From positions 1 through 64,000 of the forward strand of contig JBFMHF010000003.1 in assembly GCA_040752975.1 (NCBI GenBank): 64,000 nucleotides of DNA. Reading direction: 5' to 3'. Source of the DNA: JADLDB01 sp040752975 (GTDB lineage: Bacteria; Myxococcota; Myxococcia; Myxococcales; Myxococcaceae). A program made the translations under genes and the position numbers. The notes beneath the pieces are model-generated. The model did not search any database. It was not told the DNA's origin and saw only the letters and a program-made list of their open reading frames with translations. This document shows positions 32,724 to 42,400 of the stretch, one piece after another (position 1 is the first letter of the stretch; each line of letters opens with the position of its first letter).

Positions 32724-35135
32724 TCAGGGCGTCAGCTCGACCACATAGAAGGTGAGGGTCAGATTGCCGTTGGCGCCGCCCCGGGTCACCGTCACCCTGT
32801 CGAAAGCCGTCAACTCGAGATGCGCGGAGATGTCCCGGGCCTCCGCCGATGCCGAGTCGTTCGACCCCGTACCCTGCCCGCCCGCCTGCTGGGCGCTGGA
32901 GATGACGAGGGTGCGCGTGATGTCCACCGGGGTGATGAGCACGGTCTGGGAGGACTGGCCGTCTGTCAGGGTCACCGTCACCTGTTGCACCGTTGCCAGG
33001 GCGCCCAGGTCGATCCGCTCTGCGACGACACCTTCGACGGGCACGTTGGCACACGCGCCAGTCCCCCTGGACACCTCGACGGCGGAGGCAGAGGGAAGGT
33101 CGCCGCGCAGGCTGAGGCCACATGTGGCGAGGCTGCCATTCGCCGATGTCCGGCCCTGGACGAGGACGAGCTGCGAACTCGACGCGGGCGGCAGGGACTC
33201 GCCGATGACACTCTGGCCCGTCGCCATGCCGCCATCGAGGGCGGCTCGAGTCACGTTGACGCCTTGCCACTCGGCGACCTGCACCGCATAGCCGGCACAG
33301 GTGTTGGTGCCCTGCACCGAGAGAAGGCCCGGGCCCACGATGCGGGCCGCCAGCGTGTCGTCATCGTCGAAGTTGTTGTTTCCCGCAGGCTCGATGCTCT
33401 TGAGGACGAAGGACTTCGTCGGGTCGATGGGAGGACTCAAGCTCTGCGAAGGTGCGCAGGTGCTGTCCCAGATGGACCGAACGGCCAGGCCCTGGGGAAT
33501 CTCCACTGTCTGCCAATGGACCAGGGTCGACCCAGCTCCTGCGCCGCCGTAACGTCGACACTCGATGCTGGTGGGCGACAGAAGCCTGCATCGCGGCATC
33601 ACCGTCACATGCGTATTGCCCGTACCCCTCGCCTGCGTGAAGAGAAGCGTCTGTCCGAGGCTCTGCTGCGCCGCGGAGATGGGGCATGTGGCTGACGGGC
33701 TGCTGATGGTGCAAGTGCCTCGACGTACGATGGGTAGGACGTCGATGGCCTGGGAGTCGGAACCAAAGGAGGCGGTGGCCGTCATGACATTCGTCCCGCG
33801 CGTGAGGGGCTTCACGAAGAAGGTGCTCGACGCCTGACCGGAGGCGATGACGGTGGAGACAATCTGCTGCGTGCAGGTCGCGTCGCTGTAGAAGCGGGTC
33901 CCCCCGGTTGGACTCGTCGTGAGCCCGACCGTCGCGCTCGTGGCAAGGGTGATGGGTACGCCCTGTCGCCGCGCCTCCAGCGTCGCGGCGAGGCAGGTGC
34001 CCCCGCGGACACTCGCGGGGAAGGTGGTGGTGAAGACGAGCGAGTCGGGGTCGAGACGCACCGTGGCCGGCTGCACGGCCGACACCAGGCCTGCGGCGCT
34101 CGCGGTGAGGTTGTACGTGTTGGGCGTGCTGGCTCGGAAGAAAACCGTCACCTGCGTCTGGCCAGCGGGGATCGTGGCCGCTGACGTCGGTGAGGTGCAC
34201 GTCGAGCCACTGAAGAACGCGAGGCCCATCGGGGCGGCTGCGAGGTTGACCACGACGGGCATGGTGGCCGCCGTTGGATTCCCCACCAGGTTCCGCAGCT
34301 CGATGGTGACGGGCTGCGAGCAGGTGCCGACAGATTCGCTTCGCGGCGGGGTGACAAAGACGAGGGTCGTGGGGCCGCCCCCTCCGCCGCCAACTCCGCC
34401 GTCGCCCGCTCCACCGCCGACCGGCCCGCCACCGCCCGCTCCGCCGCCGGCCGGCCCGCCACCGCCCGCTCCGCCGCCGACCGGGCCGCCTCCGCCCGCT
34501 CCGCCGCCAACGCCACCTCCGCCAACTCCGCCTCCGCCAGCTCCGCCTCCACCTGCTCCGCCGCCAACTCCGCCTCCGCCAACTCCGCCTCCGCCAACTC
34601 CACCTCCGACAGCTCCGCCGCCGCCAACTCCGCCGCCAACTCCACCTCCGCCCGCTCCACCGCCACTCGCTCCGCCGCCAGCGCCTCCGCCCGCTCCGCC
34701 GCCGCCACCCGTCGCGTCGACGCACTGAAAGTCGACGCAACGCTGCAGCGGGATGGTGCAGGTGACACAGGCCTCCCCGTTTCTCCCGCAGAAGACTTCC
34801 GTGCCGTTGTTGGGCGGCTCGACGCAGAGAACCCCGGCGCGACAGCCAGCGCACCCACTGCCGCCGCCCGCGCCACCACCGAGGCCTCCCCCGGAGCCGC
34901 CCCCGCTCCCTTCACGCACGCACTCGCGCTCGGGGCCACAGCGGTAGCCCTCCAGGCAGTCGGCATCGGTGTCGCAGGCGAAGCGCTTGTCCTCGATGCC
35001 CAGCGAGCCGCACGTGCATCCCGCCAGAGAGAACAACATCGCGGCGACCAAGACGAGACCGGCTCCACGCGCTGGAGCGGTGCAGCGTGGCTCGGCTTGT
35101 GCGCACTCCTCCGCTCCGCCTTCACGATGCAGCAT
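32724..35135 (-). CDS. large lipoprotein with Gly-rich linker and Ig-like domains
   Basis: 803 residues. A hydrophobic leader ends in lipobox SLAGC (Cys40). The long n-region suggests the true start may lie further in. Then come a Cys module (DKRFACDTDADCLEGYRC), a Gly-rich linker and several beta domains with Cys near GTCSQPVTIEL and SGSTCTSPTSAA. The C-terminal part is beta-rich. The DxDADC module is shared with the next protein. It is likely an outer-membrane lipoprotein with elongated adhesin-like build; the ligand is unknown. Confidence 0.78.
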   Translation of the reverse strand: MLHREGGAEECAQAEPRCTAPARGAGLVLVAAMLFSLAGCTCGSLGIEDKRFACDTDADCLEGYRCGPERECVREGSGGGSGGGLGGGAGGGSGCAGCRAGVLCVEPPNNGTEVFCGRNGEACVTCTIPLQRCVDFQCVDATGGGGGAGGGAGGGASGGGAGGGGVGGGVGGGGAVGGGVGGGGVGGGGVGGGAGGGGAGGGGVGGGGVGGGAGGGGPVGGGAGGGGPAGGGAGGGGPVGGGAGDGGVGGGGGGPTTLVFVTPPRSESVGTCSQPVTIELRNLVGNPTAATMPVVVNLAAAPMGLAFFSGSTCTSPTSAATIPAGQTQVTVFFRASTPNTYNLTASAAGLVSAVQPATVRLDPDSLVFTTTFPASVRGGTCLAATLEARRQGVPITLATSATVGLTTSPTGGTRFYSDATCTQQIVSTVIASGQASSTFFVKPLTRGTNVMTATASFGSDSQAIDVLPIVRRGTCTISSPSATCPISAAQQSLGQTLLFTQARGTGNTHVTVMPRCRLLSPTSIECRRYGGAGAGSTLVHWQTVEIPQGLAVRSIWDSTCAPSQSLSPPIDPTKSFVLKSIEPAGNNNFDDDDTLAARIVGPGLLSVQGTNTCAGYAVQVAEWQGVNVTRAALDGGMATGQSVIGESLPPASSSQLVLVQGRTSANGSLATCGLSLRGDLPSASAVEVSRGTGACANVPVEGVVAERIDLGALATVQQVTVTLTDGQSSQTVLITPVDITRTLVISSAQQAGGQGTGSNDSASAEARDISAHLELTAFDRVTVTRGGANGNLTLTFYVVELTP
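34375..34712. repeat. Gly-rich low-complexity coding repeat
   Basis: Within the lipoprotein gene, a stretch of about 340 bp is nearly all GCC, TCC and GAG-related triplets and encodes a Gly-rich linker of GGGAGGG-like units with scattered Ala, Pro and Val. It has high local self-similarity and is prone to slippage, so its length may vary between strains. The same sequence is assembled imperfectly by short reads, so the exact copy number should be treated with care. Confidence 0.85.
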
Positions 35136-35182
35136 GCCGAGCAGTCTACCTGACAGCTGACGAGGGGAGCTTCCGAGTGGAC

Positions 35183-37504
35183 TCAAGGACAACCCGTCCT
35201 CAGCGCCGGAGGGCTGATGACGACGGCCGGATCGATCGAGCACACGCCGGCGGCGCGAAGGAAGATACGGCCCACACCACCACCACCGCCGCCACCGCTG
35301 CCGCCTGTCGCACACATCTCCGCGGCCCCTGCCGCTGCCGGCGTGCTGGCGGCCCCGCCCGCTCCTCCAAATCCGCCACAGAGTGTGTTGTCGCGGCCGC
35401 CGGCGGCGGGAGTGGCGCTCGCGGCCGCGCCATTCGAGCCTCCGGGCGCCGCGCCCGACGTCATGTTGGAGGGGCCTCCCTGCCCCCCGCCACCGCCGTT
35501 GGCCGTGACGACTGCGCCCGACAGCAGGGACAAGCTCCCCGCCTCCAGGAGGATGGCCCCGCCGCTTCCACCGCCGCCCCCGCCGGAGCTGTCTGTGGCT
35601 CCGTACATGCCGCCCGCGCCACCCGCTCCGTACGCAGTCACCCGGCCGCTCAGGGAAAGCGTTCCCGCGACGGTCAGTTGGATGGCCCCGCCCCCCGAAC
35701 CACCCGCCGCAGGCGTCATGGACTCGGAGCCACCCTCGCCACCCGGACAGCCGCCGCGCAGAGGGATGAGGTTTGCCGCGCCCTCTGGCGCTCCTCCGAC
35801 GCCCCCCACCGTGCCGGACGAGCCGCCGCCCAGCCCCCCCGTCCCTCCGGCGGAGCCGAAGGCCCCACCGCCCCCGCCTCCCGCCACTTCGTAGCCAAAG
35901 AAGGCGTTGGACGCGCCGGCTCCGCCGCGGCCGGTCATGCAGTTGGCGACCGCGCCAGCCCCGACGCTGGCCGCCGTCGAGCCCACGTCGAGCGTCCCCT
36001 GGATGTTGGCGCTGCCCCGCACGGCGATGATCAACGAGCGTCTCCCCTCGGCCCGGAGCGTTGCCATCGAGCCGATGGACAACGCGTCGACGTGGAGGAG
36101 CACCGCCTGCTGGCTGCCCACCGACAGCTCGGTGTAGGGCACGTTGGACGGGTTGGTGGCGCAGTTGTTGGTCCACGTCACCGCACCGCCTGCTACACCG
36201 GTGTTGACGGTCGTCACCCCGCAATTGAAGGTGAGCGGGGGGGTGTGCGCAGGCAGCTGCGCCTCCGTGAAGTTGCTGGGGGAAAAGGGGAAGACGGCGC
36301 CGCCTACGCAGGTCCCCATGGGGTTGCAGGTGCCGGGCACAGCAGTGCCCGCGTCGCAGACCTGCCCGGTGGCGACGGTGAAGAGACACCCGCCGTCGGC
36401 GGTGCAGCCATTGACGCGATGGCACTGGCTCGGAGAGACGCAGGTGATGCGCGTGCCCGCGCACCCGCCGTCACCGTCGCAGGTGTCGTTGAAGGTGCAG
36501 GCGTCGTTGTCGTCACAGGAGCCGGACGCGCGCGGGGGGTACGTACACCGGCCGTCGACTTCGCTGCAGGCGCCGACCGACTGGTGACACACGGACGGCG
36601 GCGAGTCGCACGCCGGCGTGCCCGCGCAGCCACCGTCACCCGTGCAGGTGTCGTTCTTCGTGCACAGGCTGCCGTCGTCGCAGTTGGCGCCGGGGTTGAC
36701 GGTGTACCGGCACACTCCGGCGTCTGGGAGACACACGCCCAGGGGCGCGAAGCACTGCGGGTTGGGAGGCGTCACGCACATGAGGGGCGCCCCTGCCGCG
36801 CAACTTCCCCCGCCAGCGCCGATGCACATGTCCGAGACGGTGCAGGCGTTGGAGTCGCTGCACGTCGAGCCGCTGGGGCAGTCCACGTTGTCGGCGCAGT
36901 CGATGAGGGAGTCGCCGTCGTTGTCGAGGCCGTCGGCGCAGAGGTTGGCCTCGGTGGGCGCGCGGCAGACGCCGTTCATGCACGTGCCGCCGACGCCGCA
37001 ACTCTGACCGGCGCAGTCGGAGTCGGCGCAGTCCGTCGCCCCGTCTCCGTCGTTGTCGGAGGCGTCGGAGCAGGCGAGCTCCGCGCACCGTGGGCCGACA
37101 CAGGCCGAGCCGGTTGTCCCGCACGCCCGCCCGCCGCACTGAGAATCCGCGCAGTCCGTCTGTTGGTCGCAGTCGTTGTCGCGGAAGTCGGCGCACAACT
37201 CCATGACGCCGGGCTTCACGTCGGGCCTCGTGTCGTCGCAGTCCTCTGGAGGAGAGACGCCGTCCCCGTCGAGGTCCACGCCGCCGTCGCCTGCACCGGC
37301 ATCGCCGCCGCCCGTGCCGCCGTCGTCCGCGGGGATGCACTCGAGCCCGGCGCCGGCGCTGCGGCACACGTACCCGTCGACGCAGTCGGCGTCCGTCTGG
37401 CAGGCAAAGCGTTTCCCGTCGAGGAGCGCCCCGCAGTCGCAGCCCGCCAGCGAGGCGAGCAGCAACGCGACGAGGCTGGGGCGTGCACTGCCGCGCGAGA
37501 GCAT
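35183..37504 (-). CDS. large MopE-like lipoprotein with Gly-rich C-terminal domain
   Basis: 773 residues with lipobox SLAGC (Cys22). A first module KRFACQTDADCVDGYVC matches the neighbour's. About 85-200 holds MopE-like repeats with Asp-rich, Cys-flanked motifs (DLDGDGVSPPEDCDD, DNDGDGATDCADSDC, GLDNDGDSLIDCADN), a probable calcium/metal-binding array. Further Cys loops run to about 400. The last third is Gly-rich beta (GGGGGSGGAILLEAG). It follows the related lipoprotein gene by 47 bp. Probably a surface-exposed adhesin-like protein. Confidence 0.82.
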   Translation of the reverse strand: MLSRGSARPSLVALLLASLAGCDCGALLDGKRFACQTDADCVDGYVCRSAGAGLECIPADDGGTGGGDAGAGDGGVDLDGDGVSPPEDCDDTRPDVKPGVMELCADFRDNDCDQQTDCADSQCGGRACGTTGSACVGPRCAELACSDASDNDGDGATDCADSDCAGQSCGVGGTCMNGVCRAPTEANLCADGLDNDGDSLIDCADNVDCPSGSTCSDSNACTVSDMCIGAGGGSCAAGAPLMCVTPPNPQCFAPLGVCLPDAGVCRYTVNPGANCDDGSLCTKNDTCTGDGGCAGTPACDSPPSVCHQSVGACSEVDGRCTYPPRASGSCDDNDACTFNDTCDGDGGCAGTRITCVSPSQCHRVNGCTADGGCLFTVATGQVCDAGTAVPGTCNPMGTCVGGAVFPFSPSNFTEAQLPAHTPPLTFNCGVTTVNTGVAGGAVTWTNNCATNPSNVPYTELSVGSQQAVLLHVDALSIGSMATLRAEGRRSLIIAVRGSANIQGTLDVGSTAASVGAGAVANCMTGRGGAGASNAFFGYEVAGGGGGGAFGSAGGTGGLGGGSSGTVGGVGGAPEGAANLIPLRGGCPGGEGGSESMTPAAGGSGGGAIQLTVAGTLSLSGRVTAYGAGGAGGMYGATDSSGGGGGGSGGAILLEAGSLSLLSGAVVTANGGGGGQGGPSNMTSGAAPGGSNGAAASATPAAGGRDNTLCGGFGGAGGAASTPAAAGAAEMCATGGSGGGGGGGVGRIFLRAAGVCSIDPAVVISPPALRTGCP

Positions 37505-37542
37505 TTCTGGCGACTCTACGCCCAACCGGGCCGGGCCGTCTC

Positions 37543-38538
37543 TCAGAGAAGCTTGTTGCGCCGCATGAACCAGACGAGGCCGCCGACGATGACGAAGACG
37601 AGCAGCCAGAAGAGCATGTAGCCGTACTCCCAGCGCAGCTCGGGGAGGCGCTCGAAGTTCATGCCGTAGACGCCGCAGAGGAAGGTGAGCGGGAGGAAGA
37701 TGATGCTGACGACGGTGAGCTTGCTCATCACCTTGTTCGTCTTGTACGCGACGAGGGACATGTAGTTGCTGAGCGAGGCCGCGAGGATGTCTCGGTCCAC
37801 CAGCACGTCCTGCAGCACGCGCTCGATGGTGCCCACCATGTTGTTCAGGTAGGGCTGCGTGGCCTCGCTGACGAAGGGCGACTTGCGGGTGGAGAGGTCG
37901 GTCAGCACGGCGCGCGCGGGCAGCACCACCTTGCGCAGGTGCAGGAGGTCGGCGCCCAGCTCGGACGCGTCGTTGAAGACCTCGTCGCTGACCTCGCCGA
38001 TGAGCCGGGCCTGCGTGCGCTCGACGCGCTCCTCGAAGACCTTCTGGACGGCCAGGTAGTTGTCGATGAGGTGGTCCCACAGCTCGTAGAGGAGGAAGCT
38101 GGGGCTCTGTGCGAAGCGCTTGAAGTCGCCCAGGTACGAGCGGCGCAGGGCCTCGAGGAAGACGGGCGTGCCCTTGTGGAGCGTGAGGAGGAAGCGCTCT
38201 CCGACGATGGCGTCGACGCGCTCGAGGTCGAACTTGTGGCCCACCAGCCGGCAGCCGGACAGGACGAGGTGCAGCGAGTCTTCGTAGCGGGCGAGCTGGG
38301 TGGCCGGCTCGCGCGAGAAGGCGTCTTCGATGACCTCCGGGGGGCACAGCTTCAACTCGGCCAGCAGCTTCCTCGCCGCGTCCGACTGCGAGAGGTCGAC
38401 GTCGACCCAGACGAACTTCCCCGCGTCCATCGAGGCGCGCACACCGGGCAGCGCCAGCTTGCAGTGCTGCTTCGTGGTGAAGCAGAACTCGTCGACGGTG
38501 ACGAGCTCGCCGCTCGCCGTGGAGGTCAGCTCGGGCAC
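37543..38538 (-). CDS. corA: CorA-type magnesium/cobalt transporter
   Basis: 331 residues. A soluble N-terminal domain leads to a long helix (KVFEERVERTQARLIGEV...LLHLRKVVLPARAVL) and two membrane helices at the C-terminus. The signature YGMNF (about 295-299) follows the first membrane helix. It forms a pentameric channel for Mg2+ (and Co2+/Ni2+). A GTG at 38538 is used as start (VPELTSTASGELV). It lies 32 bp downstream of the CFA-type methyltransferase on the same strand, so it might be read through from the lipid operon, but it has no obvious role there. Confidence 0.92.
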   Translation of the reverse strand: MPELTSTASGELVTVDEFCFTTKQHCKLALPGVRASMDAGKFVWVDVDLSQSDAARKLLAELKLCPPEVIEDAFSREPATQLARYEDSLHLVLSGCRLVGHKFDLERVDAIVGERFLLTLHKGTPVFLEALRRSYLGDFKRFAQSPSFLLYELWDHLIDNYLAVQKVFEERVERTQARLIGEVSDEVFNDASELGADLLHLRKVVLPARAVLTDLSTRKSPFVSEATQPYLNNMVGTIERVLQDVLVDRDILAASLSNYMSLVAYKTNKVMSKLTVVSIIFLPLTFLCGVYGMNFERLPELRWEYGYMLFWLLVFVIVGGLVWFMRRNKLL

Positions 38539-38570
38539 GCGCGCATCGTAGCGGCCCGAGCCGCGAGGCG

Positions 38571-39449
38571 TCAGTCCTTGAGGCGCAGCTTCATCTGCAC
38601 GTCGCTCGACCAGTGGTTGGCGAAGGCCTTCACGCAGGTGGACAGGTAGCGCTCGTAGTTGGTCCACACCGTCTCGCCGTTGGACATCACCCTGGTGCCC
38701 CAGCCGGAGGCCATGATCTTGTCCTTGTTGAGCCGGAAGCGGCGCAGCCACTCCGCCGTCGTCTTCCCGTAGTCCACGCGGCGGGTGTTGAGCTGCACGA
38801 CTTCCCACGACTGGCCGCAAGCGGCGACCAGCTCCTCGAGGCGCGGGTTCAAGCCGCCGGGGAAGATGACGTCGGCCGTGAACTTGAGGTCCTCGAGGTC
38901 CTTCCGGTTGCGCGGCACGCGGTCCCGCAGGATGGCCTGGAAGCCGAAGCACGCACCGGGCTTCACCCACTTCGCCACCTTGTTGAAGTACTCGCGGTAA
39001 ATCGGAATCGCGAGGCCTTCCTGCTGCTGGGCCGGCGAGACGAGGTGGTCGATCATCTCGATGGAGATGAGCGCGTCGTACTTCTCGGTGGGGGTGAAGT
39101 CCTTGTAGTCCTCGCACCACACCTGCACGCCGGGCAGCTTCCGCGCCATGATTTCATCGTGCTGCGCGCGCGACAGCGTCAGTCCGTGCGCCCGCTGCAC
39201 CTTGCGCTCCAGCACCAGGTACTCGAGGTTGGCGCCCCAGCCGCAGCCGATGTCCATCACCAGCGACTCGGGCTTCACCTCGGCGAAGTCGGCCAGCCAG
39301 CGGCTCTTGTTGCGCTGCGCCTGCTCCAGCGTGGTGTGCTGCTCGTCGAAGACGGCCGACGTGTAGTGCATGCGCTCGTCCAGCCAGAGCCGGAAGAACT
39401 CGTTGGAGATGTCGTAGCCGATTTCCACTTCTTCGCGTGTCGAGGTCAT
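38571..39449 (-). CDS. CFA-synthase-family SAM methyltransferase
   Basis: 292 residues. Members of the cyclopropane-fatty-acid synthase family use SAM to add a one-carbon unit to a C=C of an acyl chain, or methylate it. Motifs are IGYDISNEFFRLWLD and MHYTSAVF near the start, SAM motif VMDIGCGWGANLEYL (64-78) and ISIEMIDHL. The family member lengths range from 280 to 430, so this is a short form. As the last gene of the FAAL-ACP-PKS operon (31 bp after the PKS stop) it probably modifies the lipid made there. Fungal sphingolipid C9-methyltransferases belong to this family. A simple phospholipid-modifying enzyme remains possible. Confidence 0.85.
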   Translation of the reverse strand: MTSTREEVEIGYDISNEFFRLWLDERMHYTSAVFDEQHTTLEQAQRNKSRWLADFAEVKPESLVMDIGCGWGANLEYLVLERKVQRAHGLTLSRAQHDEIMARKLPGVQVWCEDYKDFTPTEKYDALISIEMIDHLVSPAQQQEGLAIPIYREYFNKVAKWVKPGACFGFQAILRDRVPRNRKDLEDLKFTADVIFPGGLNPRLEELVAACGQSWEVVQLNTRRVDYGKTTAEWLRRFRLNKDKIMASGWGTRVMSNGETVWTNYERYLSTCVKAFANHWSSDVQMKLRLKD

Positions 39450-39480
39450 GTGTCGTGGCCTTCGTTGAGGTGAGTCGGGT

Positions 39481-42400
39481 TCAGGCGACCGCGTCGCCGT
39501 TCAGCTCGCGGGTGAGCCGGTCGAGCTCGCTCTTCACGAGGTCGGCGGTCTTCACCAACTGCTCTTCCCTGTGCAGCGAGGACAGGAAGAAGCGCAGGCG
39601 CGCCATGTCTTCCTCCACCGCCGGGTAGAGAATGGGCTGCACGTTGACGCCCCGGTCCTTCAGCGCGTCCGACAGCTGCAGGCACAACACCGAGTTGCCG
39701 ATGATGGCCGGCACCACCGCCGAGCCGCCGGACATGCCGGTGTTGATGCCGCGCTCCTTGAGCAGCTCGATGAAGCGCTTCGCGTTGGCCCGGCACTTCG
39801 CCACGCGCTCCGGGTGGGCGAGGATCTGCTTCGTCGCCGCGAGGGCCGCCGCGGCGTTGGGCGGGCTGATGCCCACCGAGTACACGAAGCCGGGCGTGGT
39901 GTACTTGAGGTACTCCACCAGCGCGTGGCTGCCGGCGATGTACCCGCCGCACGACGCGAAGGACTTGGACAGCGTGCCCATCCACATGTCGACGTCGGCG
40001 CGGTTGACGTGGAAGTGCTCGCCCACGCCGCGGCCGGTGTCGCCCAGCACGCCCGCGGAGTGCGCCTCGTCCACCAGCAGCATCGCCTTGTGCTTCTTCT
40101 TCACCTCGATGAACTTCGGCAGGTCCGGGATGTCGCCGTCCATCGAGTAGGTGCCCTCGATGCAGATGAGGACGCGCCGGTAGTGCGGCCGCAGGTTGGT
40201 GAGCATGCGGTCGAGCGCTTCCCAGTCGTTGTGCGGGAAGGGCCGCCGCTTCGCCCCGGACAGCTTCGCGCCGCCGATGATGGAGTCGTGCGCCAGCGCG
40301 TCGTGGAGGATGAGGTCGCCTGCGCCCACCACGTGCCCGATGACGGTGACGTTGGTGGCGTGCCCCGACACCAGCACGATGCAGTCCTCGGTGCCGAAGA
40401 AGTCGGCCAGCGCCTTCTCCAGCTCGCGGGTGAGCGGCTTCTCGCCCGACGCTACGCGGGAAGCGGACACCGACGTGCCGTACTTCGCGATGGCGTCCTG
40501 CGCGGCCTTCGAGACCACCGGGTCGCCGGAGTTCCCCACGTAGTTGTACGAGGAGAAGTTGATCATCTCCTTGCCGTTGACGACGGTGGTGTCGCCGCAG
40601 ATGGCCTCGTGCACCGAGAAGTACGGATTCTTGAGGCCGAAGGCCTCCGCCATCTGGATGCGCTCCTGCAGCTCCTCGTACTCGGGGAACTTCGCCGGGT
40701 TCCACGCGGACTCGTCGATGGTGACGGTGGCCGCAGGGACTTCGGCGTCGGCGGCCATCGGCGCGGGAAGGGGCGCGGCGGCGAGCGGCTTCGTCTCGGG
40801 CGGCGGCGCGGCAGCGGGCGCAGCGGCCTTCGGCACAGGCTGCGACTGGAACTGCGGGTCGCGCTTCTTGAACTCGGCCTCGGCGCCGGTGAGGTACGCC
40901 ACGACGCGGCCCGCCTGGTCCTGCCACACCAGGGTGCCCTTGAAGACGTCGTCGGTGGACGCCTCGAAGGTGACGGTGCACTTCACCGGGCCCTGGCCGA
41001 AGGGGGCGAGCTGCACGTAGCGGCCGAGGCCCACCGGGAAGCCCGCGCGCTGGTGCTTCACCCACGCCCAGTAGCCGGCGAGCTGGAAGGACGCGTCGAG
41101 GATGAGCGGGTCCACCGTCCACTCGCTGCGCAGCGGCTCCTTCACCCAGTCGGCCGGCCGGCAGCCCTTCACCCAGCCCACCACGCCGTCGTCGCCCACC
41201 GCCTCGATGGAGGTGATGCCCTGCAACCGGGGGCCGTGGAAGGTGAAGCCCGCGTAGAAGTCCTTCAGCGACATCGGCAGCGCCGTGGCGGCGAAGCTCT
41301 TCACCGCGGGCACGTTGGACGCGTCCGCGCCCACCGTCACCACACCCTGGTAGCTGAGCGCGTGGCCCTGCGAGAGCTTCACGTCCAGCGCCCCGCCCTG
41401 CCCGCCGCGCACCCGCTGGGTGACGTTCACCTCGAGCCAGGTGGTGTCCGGCACCAGCACCGCGCGCTTCAGCCGGAAGTCCGTCACCGTGAAGGGCTGC
41501 TTCTGCCCCGGCGTGCTGTGGACGCCTGCCGACTCCAGCGCCGCCGCCGCGACGTGGTCGAGCGCCGCGGCGAAGGGCAGCACCCGCTGGCCGGCCATGG
41601 TGTGGTCGTTCAGGTAGACGTGGTTCAACCGCGAGACGGGGAAGGACGCGGTGTGCGTGACGACGCGCTCCGGCACCGCGCGCCCGACGAGGACCTCGCC
41701 GCTGCCGTCCGCGACACACGCGAGGAAGGCGGCCACGCCTTCGTCGGTGGAGAGGAAGGTGACGCCAGAGGCCTTCAGCTCGGCCTTCTTGAAGCCGGGG
41801 ATGCGCTTCACCATCTCCGAGTCTTCCCACGGCGGAAAGTCGATGGTGACCGCACGGAAGGCCTTCTTCGCCGACGTGACGCGCGCCAGCATCTCGTTCG
41901 CCGCCGAGTAGTCCGTCTGCGCGGCGTTGCCGAAACGCCCCGCCCAGCTGCCGATGCCGACGAAGAGGGAGAGTCCGTCGCCCGCCGCGTCGAGGAGCGC
42001 CAGCGCCCCGCCCACCTTGGTGTCGAGGACGGCGTCGAGTTGAGAGACGTCCTTCGCGCCCACCAGCGCGTCGGAGAGGATGCCCGCCGCGTGGATGATG
42101 GCGTCGACACGCCCGTGCGCCGTCTTCACCGCCGCCACCCCGGCCTTGACGCTCGCCACGTCGCGCGTGTCGAGGACGTGGTACGTGCACACCTTCGCGC
42201 CCGCCGCCTTCACCTGCGCCGAGGCCTTCGCGATGTCCTCCGAGGGAGCGGAGCGGCCGGCGAGGGCAACCGTGCAGCCGTGCTGCTTCGCGAGCGCCTT
42301 CGCGAAAGACAGGCCGAGCCCCTTCGCGCCGCCGGTGACGAGCACGACGCTGTCCTTCGACAGCTTCGCCTCTCCCCGGCCCTCCGCCCACGGGGAGAGG

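Noticed and set aside
34375..34712. CRISPR-like short repeats
   Set aside because: The repeats are coding triplets for Gly-rich linker sequence without spacer-like unique segments.
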